From Teredinibacter purpureus (GTDB taxonomy: Bacteria > Pseudomonadota > Gammaproteobacteria > Pseudomonadales > Cellvibrionaceae), in assembly GCF_014217335.1 (NCBI RefSeq), contig NZ_CP060092.1, positions 3,613,501-3,677,500 on the forward strand: DNA of 64,000 nt, read 5' to 3'. Shown here piece by piece: positions 1-8,921 of this stretch; the stretch's first letter is position 1, and each line of letters opens with the position of its first letter. The notes below the pieces were generated by a model. The model saw only the letters and a list, made by a program, of their open reading frames with translations, searched no databases and had not been told where the DNA came from. The translations under genes and the position numbers were made by a program.

Positions 1-2
1 TC

Positions 3-722
3 ATCGCCATGATTTCGTTAATTGTGGTTAGTGCCGTCAACGAGCGGCAGACCCGCTCGCGACTCATTGGCCGAAAACTAGTGCAAATGAAACGACGTGT
101 TGATGATTTAGAAGAGATGGCCGTTACGCTTGATGGCCTTGTGGATTCACCCGAGATTGCTCGCCATGTGAACGAAGAGGTTATTGATTTAATTTCGGGA
201 ATGATACGACTTGACCCCGAAAGTCAAAGCCTATTCGTGATCAAAAATACGGCAGAGCAATTAGCTGAAGAGTTTAGAAACCCCAATAGGCCTAGGGAAA
301 TATACCGGTTACAGGAAAGTGATTCTGCCATCGCAAGAACCCTTTTTTTATTGAACGAGACTGGCCGTATTTTACGTAAGCGACAGGCTGCTGGAAAACT
401 TGAGATGGCAGAAATGGAAGCGCTGATCAATGACCTTGCCTGGGCACATATGATGGTAGGTGTGGTCAGCAATATCGGGCATGGACACAAAGCACTTAAC
501 CGTGGAGACGTGCTTAAGGCCTACGCTTTTTATAAAAAAGCCCAACAAGTGGCAATGCAAACCAGCATTAGCGACGACCGACGTCACGAAATAATTAAAG
601 AAATAGGCGAACTTATGACGAACCAACGAAAAGCCTTATCCGAAGAATACATGCCCGAAAACCACTACAACCCCAAACCCGATACAGAGTCCCTGCCCAG
701 CAGTATGTTAAATAACACCTAG
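3..722 (+). CDS. Conserved hypothetical membrane-anchored protein, 5' partial
   Basis: The frame is open to the left edge of the window, so the ATG at 9 is probably internal and the true start lies outside. What is visible begins with the end of a hydrophobic segment (ISLIVVSAV), then a basic stretch, then a long helical, charged cytoplasmic region of about 210 residues with a TPR-like patch near residues 155-195 (GHKALNRGDVLKAYAFYKKA). The C-terminus is polar and probably disordered. I do not recognise a catalytic motif. It resembles the one-TM, helix-rich conserved proteins found near usp and uup in pseudomonads. The facing gene ends 13 bp downstream, so the two are convergent. Function unknown. 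Confidence 0.7.
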   Translation: MAMISLIVVSAVNERQTRSRLIGRKLVQMKRRVDDLEEMAVTLDGLVDSPEIARHVNEEVIDLISGMIRLDPESQSLFVIKNTAEQLAEEFRNPNRPREIYRLQESDSAIARTLFLLNETGRILRKRQAAGKLEMAEMEALINDLAWAHMMVGVVSNIGHGHKALNRGDVLKAYAFYKKAQQVAMQTSISDDRRHEIIKEIGELMTNQRKALSEEYMPENHYNPKPDTESLPSSMLNNT

Positions 723-735
723 CCCGCTACACGTA

Positions 736-1254
736 TCATTGAGCGTCCACTATTTGAGTAAGGCGATTTAAAAACTGATCGACATCGTTCAGGCATTTGT
801 CCACAGACAACTCCCAACGAGGCTCTTTGTGCCAACAAGACTCAGTCCAATAAACGCCGACACTGTGCTCTGTCACCTCGACCACTCGAATAGACGCTGG
901 CAGCGCCATCAACCACTGCTGTATAGGCTCGTGCAACACTTTCGGTGCTTGCCTTTCACAAAGCCAATCCCAACCTGTGGCGAAATTCAATTCGTGCTCA
1001 AGCGTTTGCCTTGCCAAAGACCACGTCGGTATTTTTTGAAGCCTTTTGTTCGTCTCTATAGCATGGCTATAGATGGCCAGTTGTCGCGGCTCCCCCGGTG
1101 CAGGGTTTTGACCTAAGCGTACCCTTAAACCCCGTTTAGCCGCCAATGTGCGCAGCCGCGCGAGACGCTTTTGGTATCGGCTGGGCTGCACCATCATAAT
1201 GGGCCCTACAATCATTACCACAACTAAGCACAGCGCTATGAATGTTGGCAGCAT
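736..1254 (-). CDS. Conserved hypothetical one-TM protein
   Basis: A protein of about 172 residues with one N-terminal membrane helix (roughly residues 3-22, LPTFIALCLVVVMIVGPIMM), then a strongly basic segment (RYQKRLARLRTLAAKRGLRVR) and a soluble domain rich in Trp and charged residues. The basic residues after the helix predict the C-terminal part in the cytoplasm. An ATG also exists at 1260, but the AAGGA Shine-Dalgarno lies directly against it; from 1254 the spacing is 6 nt, so I prefer 1254. It is divergent from the universal stress protein gene. The family is known only as a conserved hypothetical of Pseudomonas-like bacteria, and no function can be given. Confidence 0.7.
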   Translation of the reverse strand: MLPTFIALCLVVVMIVGPIMMVQPSRYQKRLARLRTLAAKRGLRVRLGQNPAPGEPRQLAIYSHAIETNKRLQKIPTWSLARQTLEHELNFATGWDWLCERQAPKVLHEPIQQWLMALPASIRVVEVTEHSVGVYWTESCWHKEPRWELSVDKCLNDVDQFLNRLTQIVDAQ

Positions 1255-1380
1255 ATCCATTCCTTAAAACCATGGGTTGATGAAGGCTATTGTCCAGTAA
1301 CAGCCGGTTCGGCGCTATACTCAAATCACATGAACCCACAGTGTTCACGGATAAATTAATCTATGACAGCCGGAGGTAAT

Positions 1381-1818
1381 ATGAACAGCACTAACCACTA
1401 CAAACACATTCTTGTAGGGCTTGACCTTTCAAAAGACTGTGTTCACATTTTAAATAAAGCGGCACTCATTGCAGATCTATTTAAAGCCGATATTAGTGTT
1501 GCACACATTGTTGAACCTCTCGCATTTGCTTACGGCGGCGATGTGCCCATTGACCTCACTGAAGCGCAAAAGATAATGGAACAACAGGCCACAACCCGGC
1601 TAGCCAAAATTATCGATGAAGTGGACGTTAAAACACAGGCTCAGTATATTTGTATCGGCCAAACCTCGCACGAGATTCACCGCATTGCCGAAACACACAG
1701 CATGGACCTAATCGTTGTCGGCAGCCACGGCCGACATGGATTAGCCATACTGTTTGGCTCCATTACAAAAGGTGTCGTTCAAAATGCCTGCTGTGACGTC
1801 CTTGCGGTTAAAGTTTAA
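1381..1818 (+). CDS. Universal stress protein, UspA family
   Basis: A 145-residue single-domain Usp protein, the usual UspA length. It starts with the typical first strand YKHILVGLDLS. Near the end it has a glycine-rich loop (VVGSHGRHGLAILFGSIT) that resembles the ATP-binding G-2x-G-9x-G(S/T) motif but has 8 residues, not 9, in the second gap, so nucleotide binding is uncertain. An upstream in-frame ATG at 1363 exists, but GGAGGT at 1372-1377 lies just before 1381 and decides the start. Such proteins are cytoplasmic dimers induced by starvation or oxidative stress. It is convergent with uup, 15 bp away. Confidence 0.9.
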   Translation: MNSTNHYKHILVGLDLSKDCVHILNKAALIADLFKADISVAHIVEPLAFAYGGDVPIDLTEAQKIMEQQATTRLAKIIDEVDVKTQAQYICIGQTSHEIHRIAETHSMDLIVVGSHGRHGLAILFGSITKGVVQNACCDVLAVKV

Positions 1819-1833
1819 GGGGCCAGATAGAAC

Positions 1834-3735
1834 TCACAAATCGTTCTGCAAACCCTCGAGTTCTTCCCAGCGCTCATATCGCTGTGCCAATGTCTTTTCT
1901 ATGGCCGCAAGTGATTTCAGGGCCTCATCAACGGTAGATGGGTCTTGTTGATAGAAATCAGGCGCGGCCATTTTAGCTTGCACGGCTTCCACCTGCCCTT
2001 CAAGTTTTTCGAGTTCGGCAGGCAGTTTATCCAGCTCTCGCTGAAGCTTGTAACTCAGTTTTTTAGCGGGTGCGGCTTTCACTGCAGGCACTTTTTCAAT
2101 AGCCTCCACGGAGTTTGCAGCCGGAAGGCCTGACTGCCCAGTCTGAGGCCAAACACCGCCTTGCCTTACCCAGTCATCATAGCCCCCCACATATTCCTTA
2201 ACCGTGCCGTTCCCCTCAAAGGCGATACTACTGCTCACCACGTTGTTTAAGAACTGCCGATCGTGGCTCACGAGCAATAACGTACCCGTATATTCCACCA
2301 AGATATCTTCCAGCAACTCAAGTGTTTCAGCGTCGAGGTCGTTGGTTGGCTCATCCATCACTAAAAGGTTGCTGGGCTTACTGAATAGTTTGGCAAGCAG
2401 AATACGGTTCCTCTCCCCACCGGATAACGTTTTAATGGGCGTACGTGCCCGCTCTCCAGTAAATAAGAAATCTTGCAAGTACGACATAATGTGTCGAGGT
2501 TTACCGTTAATTTCAACGCTATCACGGCCTTCACTGATATTGTCCATCGCACTTTTTTCAGGGTCTAATTGGTCACGCATTTGATCAAAATAGGCAACAC
2601 TGAGTTTTGTTCCCATTCGTACACTTCCATCTTTTGGCTCTATATCGCCCAAAATCAATTTCAGTAGTGTACTTTTTCCTATTCCGTTAGGGCCGATAAG
2701 GCCAATCTTATCGCCACGAATAATTGTGCTCGTGAAGTTTTTAATGATCGATTTATCTTCCCAGCCGAAACTAACATTTTTTAGCTCCGCCACTAGCTTG
2801 CCCGAGGCAACATCACCGCCGTGCTCCATACGAGCACTGGACAACTGCTCCCGTCTTTGGCCACGCTCATCACGCAATTTTTTTAACGCCCGTACGCGCC
2901 CCTCGTTTCGAGTTCGACGTGCTTTAATTCCTTGTCGTATCCATACTTCTTCTTGCGCGAGTTTTTTATCAAATAGCGCATTCTGTCGCTCTTCTGCGTC
3001 TAATTGCTGCTTTTTAAACTCCAAAAAGCCATCATAATCACCACGCCAAACACGTAATTCACCACGATCGAGTTCGCCAATACGATTGGCCACTGAACGC
3101 AAAAATGCGCGATCGTGGGTTATAAACACCAACGCTCCAGCAAAGTTTTGCAGTTGTTGTTCTAGCCATTGAATAGCAGCAATATCGAGGTGGTTCGTTG
3201 GCTCATCTAGCAACAAAATGTCAGGCTCAATTACCAACGCTTGCGCTAGTGCTACACGCCTTCGCCACCCACCCGATAGACTATTCATTTTTACATCGCC
3301 ATCGAGTTCTAATTTGGTCAACACTTGTTGAATACGCGTTTGAACCCGCCACCCATCGGCTGCCTCAATTCGTTGCTGTACGCGTTCCATTTCGACTAGG
3401 TCAGCATCTACACCTTGATGAATCAAAACCTCATAGGCATTCAAATCGGCCCCTAACGCTGGCATGCCCGCAGCTACAAATTCATAGACCGATCGCCCAT
3501 CCGCCGGTGGCAACTCTTGATCGAGTGTGGCAACGCGTATGCCATCCCCCAGCCATCGACTTCCAGAATCGACATCCACCGTACCCAGTATGTATTTAAG
3601 CAGTGTTGATTTGCCCACACCATTACGGCCAATAATGCAAAGGCGCTCGCCTGGGTCCAACTGCAACGAAAGTTCGTCAAACAATATTTGTTCGCCGTAG
3701 TGAAGATGGGTGTTTTCTAATTTGCAAAGCGACAT
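1834..3735 (-). CDS. uup: ABC-F ATPase Uup
   Basis: A 633-residue soluble ABC-F protein (E. coli Uup is 635). Two ABC domains are visible: Walker A GRNGVGKST with signature LSGGW and Walker B LLLDEPTNHLD, then a second Walker A GPNGIGKST with LSGGE and LLVMDEPTNDLD. There is no membrane domain. A C-terminal coiled coil of about 80 residues follows, the DNA/ribosome-binding CTD typical of Uup. The open frame runs on upstream to 3852, but the ABC-F start MSLCKLENTHLHYGEQ at 3735 matches the family N-terminus. ABC-F proteins act on ribosomes; Uup also affects transposon excision and replication-intermediate processing. Divergent from slt. Confidence 0.95.
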   Translation of the reverse strand: MSLCKLENTHLHYGEQILFDELSLQLDPGERLCIIGRNGVGKSTLLKYILGTVDVDSGSRWLGDGIRVATLDQELPPADGRSVYEFVAAGMPALGADLNAYEVLIHQGVDADLVEMERVQQRIEAADGWRVQTRIQQVLTKLELDGDVKMNSLSGGWRRRVALAQALVIEPDILLLDEPTNHLDIAAIQWLEQQLQNFAGALVFITHDRAFLRSVANRIGELDRGELRVWRGDYDGFLEFKKQQLDAEERQNALFDKKLAQEEVWIRQGIKARRTRNEGRVRALKKLRDERGQRREQLSSARMEHGGDVASGKLVAELKNVSFGWEDKSIIKNFTSTIIRGDKIGLIGPNGIGKSTLLKLILGDIEPKDGSVRMGTKLSVAYFDQMRDQLDPEKSAMDNISEGRDSVEINGKPRHIMSYLQDFLFTGERARTPIKTLSGGERNRILLAKLFSKPSNLLVMDEPTNDLDAETLELLEDILVEYTGTLLLVSHDRQFLNNVVSSSIAFEGNGTVKEYVGGYDDWVRQGGVWPQTGQSGLPAANSVEAIEKVPAVKAAPAKKLSYKLQRELDKLPAELEKLEGQVEAVQAKMAAPDFYQQDPSTVDEALKSLAAIEKTLAQRYERWEELEGLQNDL

Positions 3736-3927
3736 GAATTTCTCGTAAATCGTTAATCGAATGTCAGAACATTTCGATTGGGGCACTGTCAAAGAACACC
3801 AATGTGGATAAATCATAAAAGATATTCCAAATTGGCAGTGGCGGTGGCGCATTTTATCGGTAACACTTGGTTAGATGCTATGTGAATACACTTATTTTCT
3901 GTTTAATTACTCGTTGTATGCGGTGAG

Positions 3928-5931
3928 ATGTTGTTGCGCTTTAGTCGAATTACCCTAATTTCCTCTTTTACTTGGCTTTCCATTTGCTATTTTTGCTTTC
4001 CTGTAGGTGCCTTAGGCATTACAGCCCAACCTGCCTCACTCACATCATCACGCTCCACTGAACTCAATTCTATTACCCAACAACGCTATCACTATGAGCT
4101 GGCGAAGGGTGCATTAAACAAGCAGGACTGGCAGAGCTTTGACCAGCACTTTGCCCTTCTTGGTAACTACGCGTTGGTTCCTTACCTTGAATATGGAAGG
4201 CTAAAGCACAACCTCCCACTACTAGAAATAGGTAAACTGGACAAATTCCTATCTACGTATCACGGCACTTTTCTGGAAACCCGCTTACGTGAACAGTTTC
4301 TATACACACTGGCAATGAAAAGGCGTTGGAGCGAGTACCTCCGTTATTACGAAGGAACATCACTCCCCTCTAAAGCACTACAATGCTATTGGCTATACGC
4401 CCGCAGTGATCAAGGTGATGAGGACGTGTACGATGAAATTGCGGCATTATGGCAAGAAGGACAATCGCACCCAGAAGCCTGTGACCCCATTTTTGACCGA
4501 TGGCGTCAAACCGGTGGGCTCACGCAAGAGGTAGCGTGGGCTCGGTTTCACAATGCCATGCAGGCCCAGAATCAAAGCCTTGCCCGCTATGTACGTTCAT
4601 TTATGGATAAAGGCGCTCTTCAACACGCCGACCTGTACCTACAAGTGCATCGCTTACCCTACTCTATTCGCAAAACGCGCACTTTTACCGAACAGTCGCT
4701 TCACATGCAGCAGATTATTGCTCATGGTATCCGGCGCTACGCTCGCAAAAATGCTAAAGATGCATTCAAATATTGGGAACTCTACGAAGCACAGCAGCTT
4801 TTCCCTGCATCACTCAGCACCAAAACGAAGCTCTATATTGCCACTCGGCTCATTCGTAACGGAGATACCGCACTTGCTGAGCGAATCATTGCCGGCTCAC
4901 ATAACCTGCAAGAAGATAAAGTTATTGCGTCGATTATCCGAGAGTCACTCAAATTGGAGGACTGGCCCCGTGTTTTAGAGTGGATAAACGCCCTTTCCTC
5001 TCCTGAACAGCAAACTGACCGCTGGCGGTACTGGCGCGCACGCGCAATAACGGCGCTGGATTCTGCAAACGAAACATCACAAAGCCCTGGCGATATTTAC
5101 CTATCCCTTGCCGAAAAACGAAGCTTTTACGGCTTTCTTGCCGCCGACCATATTGGTAGTACCTATTCTTTACAACAATTACCCGTCGAAATTACCGCTA
5201 GTTCACTCCTCACAATGGAGAGTATTCCTGGCCTGCGGCGCGCTAAAGAACTTTGGCTGAAAGGTGATCTTGCCGAAGCTCAGGCTGAATGGATTTTTAC
5301 TACCCGCGATATGGCATCCGATGATTTAATTGCCGCAGGCGAGCTCGCGCGACAATGGGGTTGGTACAACAAGGGTATCCACGCAATGATTACCGGCAAC
5401 CTTTGGGATTACTTGAGTATTCGTTTCCCCCTTGCGTACGAAACTGAAATACACGATGCCGCGAGCACCACAAAAGTCGCACCCGACTTAATTTATGCCG
5501 TCGCTCGGCAAGAAAGTGCCTTTTCAGAAAAAGCTCGATCGTCAGCGGGCGCCATGGGGCTTATGCAATTAATGCCTTACACGGCAAAATCTACGGCTAA
5601 ACGAAACGGAATTAAGCATAGCAAACAAGATTTATATAACCCTGAACACAACATTCGCTTGGGTGGCCATTACCTCCAGCAACTCCTTAAACGATACGAG
5701 GGGAACCGAATACTGGCGGCTGCAGCCTATAATGCCGGCCCCCGCCGAGTATCAACGTGGATAGAGAAAAACCCACAAGACCTACCCTATGACATTTGGA
5801 TAGAAATCATCCCTTATAAAGAGACTCGTGGCTACGTACAAAACGTTTTAGCCTTTTCTGTAATATACGGATATCGACTTGGGCAACCCCGTAATCTTGT
5901 GAGTGATTTAGAAGCTAAAAATCGTATTTAA
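3928..5931 (+). CDS. slt: Soluble lytic murein transglycosylase Slt
   Basis: A 667-residue periplasmic muramidase-like enzyme that cleaves the MurNAc-GlcNAc bond with formation of 1,6-anhydroMurNAc. Residues 1 to about 29 form a signal peptide (hydrophobic core FTWLSICYFCFPVGALG). A long alpha-superhelical ring domain follows, then the C-terminal SLT domain with ARQESAFSEKARSSAGAMG, GLMQLMP and AAAYNAGP motifs. The catalytic Glu is E529 in RQESAF. The length fits Slt70-class enzymes. ATG at 3928 is preceded by GGTGAG. It is followed by an unrelated orphan gene after 109 bp. The function is secure from motifs and architecture. Confidence 0.95.
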   Translation: MLLRFSRITLISSFTWLSICYFCFPVGALGITAQPASLTSSRSTELNSITQQRYHYELAKGALNKQDWQSFDQHFALLGNYALVPYLEYGRLKHNLPLLEIGKLDKFLSTYHGTFLETRLREQFLYTLAMKRRWSEYLRYYEGTSLPSKALQCYWLYARSDQGDEDVYDEIAALWQEGQSHPEACDPIFDRWRQTGGLTQEVAWARFHNAMQAQNQSLARYVRSFMDKGALQHADLYLQVHRLPYSIRKTRTFTEQSLHMQQIIAHGIRRYARKNAKDAFKYWELYEAQQLFPASLSTKTKLYIATRLIRNGDTALAERIIAGSHNLQEDKVIASIIRESLKLEDWPRVLEWINALSSPEQQTDRWRYWRARAITALDSANETSQSPGDIYLSLAEKRSFYGFLAADHIGSTYSLQQLPVEITASSLLTMESIPGLRRAKELWLKGDLAEAQAEWIFTTRDMASDDLIAAGELARQWGWYNKGIHAMITGNLWDYLSIRFPLAYETEIHDAASTTKVAPDLIYAVARQESAFSEKARSSAGAMGLMQLMPYTAKSTAKRNGIKHSKQDLYNPEHNIRLGGHYLQQLLKRYEGNRILAAAAYNAGPRRVSTWIEKNPQDLPYDIWIEIIPYKETRGYVQNVLAFSVIYGYRLGQPRNLVSDLEAKNRI

Positions 5932-6040
5932 ACCCGCCCACAAATACCGGCTACGTCCCCGAAAATTACACGCAAATCTGCTCAACCTACCAATTTTCTT
6001 CTATGCTTAGACAATCATCATTCTCTACTGAGGCCATATA

Positions 6041-6628
6041 ATGAACCAAGTGTCAGAAGAGGCTCAACCGCCCCAGCACTCAAGTGCAGACTGGTCTCAC
6101 GTAAAAGAAACCATCAACATGCTCTGCTTGGCAGTCTGTCAAATAGAAGCGACTATGGTGGACTCCAATCAATCAGTCGACACCCTGACACACTCCTTCA
6201 CAAAGCTAGCCAGCCATACCGGTGACATATGCACGCAAATCCAAAAACTGTCGAAACCAGAAGAGCTGGAAATTTTTAAATCTGATTTTGCCGAAACAGC
6301 TAGAGAAATGAACACCAATATAGGCGCCTCAATACAAGCCTTTCAATTTTATGATCGCGTATGCCAACGCTTGGACCATGTCACGAGAAGCCTCGAAAAA
6401 GTCTCGGAGCTTATGCAGCATGACGAACAAATTGCCAATCCGGAACAATGGCGAAGTTTGCAAGAAAGAATTAAAAGTAGTTACACAATGGAAGCCGAGC
6501 GGATAATGTTTGAATATATTATGCGCGGAGGCACAATCGAAGAAGCGTTAAAAATATACAACCACCATTTCGAAAAAGAAACAGAGCAAGCGCTTGATGC
6601 GGATAATGACGAAATCGAATTATTCTAG
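6041..6628 (+). CDS. CheZ-like helical protein of unknown function
   Basis: A 195-residue soluble, almost wholly helical protein with no signal peptide. Residues 20-75 and 85-125 look like the two arms of a helical hairpin. The central segment FQFYDRVCQRLDHV carries D105 and Q109 in the D-x-x-x-Q spacing used by the response-regulator phosphatase CheZ (DLTGQ). The C-terminus is acidic (DADNDEIELF), which recalls the CheY-binding tail of CheZ but is not diagnostic. No chemotaxis gene is nearby. GAGG stands 7 nt before ATG 6041. A phosphatase role is inference; it may simply be a helical conserved protein. Confidence 0.6.
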   Translation: MNQVSEEAQPPQHSSADWSHVKETINMLCLAVCQIEATMVDSNQSVDTLTHSFTKLASHTGDICTQIQKLSKPEELEIFKSDFAETAREMNTNIGASIQAFQFYDRVCQRLDHVTRSLEKVSELMQHDEQIANPEQWRSLQERIKSSYTMEAERIMFEYIMRGGTIEEALKIYNHHFEKETEQALDADNDEIELF

Positions 6629-6643
6629 TGCTGGGACACGCTA

Positions 6644-7672
6644 TTAAAGCAACCTAGGCTCCTGTTCAAGCGTAACACCAAAGAGTGCAAGTACCTGCGA
6701 CGATATTGCATCAGCCATCTTTAGTATTTGATCGCGTTCAACGCGATTAGGATTGGTAATTACCAATGCCTGATGCTCATGTACACGCACACCAAACTGT
6801 TCTTTACCCTTCCATCCCGCTTTTTCAATTAACCAACCGGCCGCAATTTTTTTGTAGCCTTCCCCTGCATCAAACATCACAACATCAGGATTACGCTGTT
6901 TTAATCGCTTAGCGACATTGTTACTCACAATAGGATTTTTAAAAAAACTACCTGCATTGGGCAGTTCTCTTGGGTCCGGTAATTTTTTTTGACGAATCGC
7001 CACAACTGCTGCGGCAACATCGTGTGGTGTCGCACTTTTACTTCTTCCTACGGCCGCCAAGGCGGCCTCCAATGCTGGGTAACATTCAGCGACGGAGGCA
7101 TGACGACTCAGGCGAAAAGTAACCGCTGTGATAACAACCCGATTTTCCAAACGATGCTTAAAAACACTGTCTCGATAATCAAACTCACACGCGGCCGAAT
7201 TAAACTCAACTAATTCACCCGTATCTCGATCCAACGCTTCCAGTGTTTCGAAAACATCTTTTAATTCGACGCCGTATGCACCAATATTTTGTATGGGTGC
7301 CGCACCTACCATTCCCGGTATTAACGCTAAATTTTCTAGCCCAAAAAACCCCTGATTTAAACAATACAAAACAAACGCATGCCAGTTTTCACCAGCCGAT
7401 GCTTTTACCAATACTGAAGTCTCGAAATCCTCCAACAACGTAATCCCCAATAGCTTCGGGTGTACAACCAGAGCATCAACAAACGCGGGCAACAAACAAT
7501 TACTACCGCCAGCCAAAATTGAAACGCTAACGCCTTTTTGTTTTGCCCACGTTAAGGCGTAACGAATATCATCAACGTTTTCTGCCGTTAAAAAGAAACG
7601 GCAACGCGACGGTACCGCCATGGTGTTGAATGGCTGTAAATCAACATTTTCTAGAATATTAGGCACAATCAT
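6644..7672 (-). CDS. murB: UDP-N-acetylenolpyruvoylglucosamine reductase MurB
   Basis: A 342-residue FAD enzyme, the length of E. coli MurB, reducing UDP-GlcNAc-enolpyruvate to UDP-MurNAc with NADPH in the cytoplasm. The FAD-binding region has SILAGGSNCLL and IPGMVGAAPIQNIGAYG. Catalytic residues fit type I MurB: Y166-R167 in YRDSVF, the proton-donor Ser S242 in NAGSFFKNP, and a Glu in the final LEQEPRLL. It is the last gene of the envelope operon, and its ATG overlaps the phosphatase stop by 4 nt (ATGA type), so translation is probably coupled. It is convergent with the CheZ-like gene, 15 bp away. Confidence 0.96.
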   Translation of the reverse strand: MIVPNILENVDLQPFNTMAVPSRCRFFLTAENVDDIRYALTWAKQKGVSVSILAGGSNCLLPAFVDALVVHPKLLGITLLEDFETSVLVKASAGENWHAFVLYCLNQGFFGLENLALIPGMVGAAPIQNIGAYGVELKDVFETLEALDRDTGELVEFNSAACEFDYRDSVFKHRLENRVVITAVTFRLSRHASVAECYPALEAALAAVGRSKSATPHDVAAAVVAIRQKKLPDPRELPNAGSFFKNPIVSNNVAKRLKQRNPDVVMFDAGEGYKKIAAGWLIEKAGWKGKEQFGVRVHEHQALVITNPNRVERDQILKMADAISSQVLALFGVTLEQEPRLL

Positions 7673-8148
7673 AATCGATGCGTTTTTATATGCTCAAGCA
7701 AGCCCCTACAGCCATCTTCCGCTAAATCCAGAACGGTTTGAAAACCACTACCGTCACCATAATAAGGATCTGGCACTTCGGTGTAAGAAGTTTGACTAGA
7801 AAAATCCAGAAACAACGCCAGAACGCCGTTGTAATCGATCGGTTTGAGGGAATGCATGGCCGAGAGATTGGCGTTATCCATAGCCAATATATAATCGTAA
7901 TGCTGATAATCAGAAGCTTCGAATGCTCTACCCCGCAAGGCAGACAAATCACACCCCCGTGAAAATGCTGCGGCACTCGATCTTTTATCCGGCGGCTCTC
8001 CAATGTGCCAGCCCGAAGTTCCAGCAGATTCAGTATGAATAACATGGGAAAGTTTTTCTTGCGCAACTACATCACGAAAAATGCCGTGCGCTGTCGGTGA
8101 CCGACAAATATTCCCCAAGCATACAAATAAAACACTCGTGTTCTTCAC
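7669..8148 (-). CDS. Low-molecular-weight protein-tyrosine phosphatase
   Basis: A 159-residue cytoplasmic LMW-PTP. The P-loop CX5R is at the N-terminus (VCLGNICRSPTAHGIF, nucleophile C10 and R16), and the general-acid Asp lies in VPDPYYGDG with the DPYY loop tyrosines. It hydrolyses phosphotyrosine through a phosphocysteine intermediate. The start is GTG at 8148, 2 nt after the kdsB stop, with AGAGG upstream inside kdsB. It sits between kdsB and murB, as in pseudomonads. The substrate cannot be read from sequence; relatives act on tyrosine kinases of polysaccharide export, but none is in this window. Confidence 0.93.
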   Translation of the reverse strand: MKNTSVLFVCLGNICRSPTAHGIFRDVVAQEKLSHVIHTESAGTSGWHIGEPPDKRSSAAAFSRGCDLSALRGRAFEASDYQHYDYILAMDNANLSAMHSLKPIDYNGVLALFLDFSSQTSYTEVPDPYYGDGSGFQTVLDLAEDGCRGLLEHIKTHRL

Positions 8149-8150
8149 AG

Positions 8151-8921
8151 CTAAGCCTCTAAAATTTCTGTGCGCACGCGATCCAAATCTTCTTGGGTAT
8201 CAACACCACCGGGCACGTATTCACACGCATCCTCTACATGAATATTAAGTCCATTCGCGAGAATGCGTAGCTGCTCCAGCTTTTCTATATTTTCAAGCAC
8301 CGAAATGGGCCACTGTACAAACTCATGTAACAATTTTACGCGATAAGCGTATATACCAATATGTCGACGCGTCGCTTCATTCGCGGGATGTTCACTCTTA
8401 ATTTGGCCGTTTGCACTATAGCCATCCCTATCCCACGGAATGGGAGCCCGTGAAAAGTACAACGCAAACTGCTGAGCATTGCAGACCACTTTTACAGCAT
8501 TCGGGTTTAGAGCAGCCGCTATCGTTACAATGGGTTCACATAACGTCGCCGCACTAGCCTGCTCGTTGTTCGCTAAATTGCGTGCAACCTGATTGATGAC
8601 CGCAGCAGGAATTAAGGGTTCGTCCCCCTGAACATTAACCACTAATTCGTCGTCCGCTAAGCCGTAATGCCGAACGACCTCTTCTAAGCGATCAGTGCCA
8701 GATTGATGTGTTGTGGATGTCATACACACTTCTCCACCAAACGCTTTAACCGCAGTCATTACACGATCATCGTCTGTTGCAACAATAACGCGCTTGGCAT
8801 CACTTTTTTGTGCGCAACGATAGACACGCTCAATCATTGTTTTGCCTGCAATATCCACCAAAGGTTTGCCGGGCAAACGTTGAGAGGCGTAACGCGCGGG
8901 GATTACGACACTAAATGACAT
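8151..8921 (-). CDS. kdsB: 3-deoxy-manno-octulosonate cytidylyltransferase (CMP-KDO synthetase)
   Basis: A 256-residue enzyme that activates KDO with CTP to give CMP-KDO for the LPS inner core. The N-terminus has the nucleotide-binding [18 protein letters not shown] signature, and [14 protein letters not shown] carries the Mg-binding Asp and the substrate loop. Length matches the family (E. coli 248). Its first codons overlap the end of lpxK by 11 nt, so the two are translationally linked. In Pseudomonas a small Trm112-like gene usually separates lpxK and kdsB; here it is absent. It stands in the operon with lpxK, consistent with lipid A/KDO synthesis. Confidence 0.96.
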   Translation of the reverse strand: MSFSVVIPARYASQRLPGKPLVDIAGKTMIERVYRCAQKSDAKRVIVATDDDRVMTAVKAFGGEVCMTSTTHQSGTDRLEEVVRHYGLADDELVVNVQGDEPLIPAAVINQVARNLANNEQASAATLCEPIVTIAAALNPNAVKVVCNAQQFALYFSRAPIPWDRDGYSANGQIKSEHPANEATRRHIGIYAYRVKLLHEFVQWPISVLENIEKLEQLRILANGLNIHVEDACEYVPGGVDTQEDLDRVRTEILEA

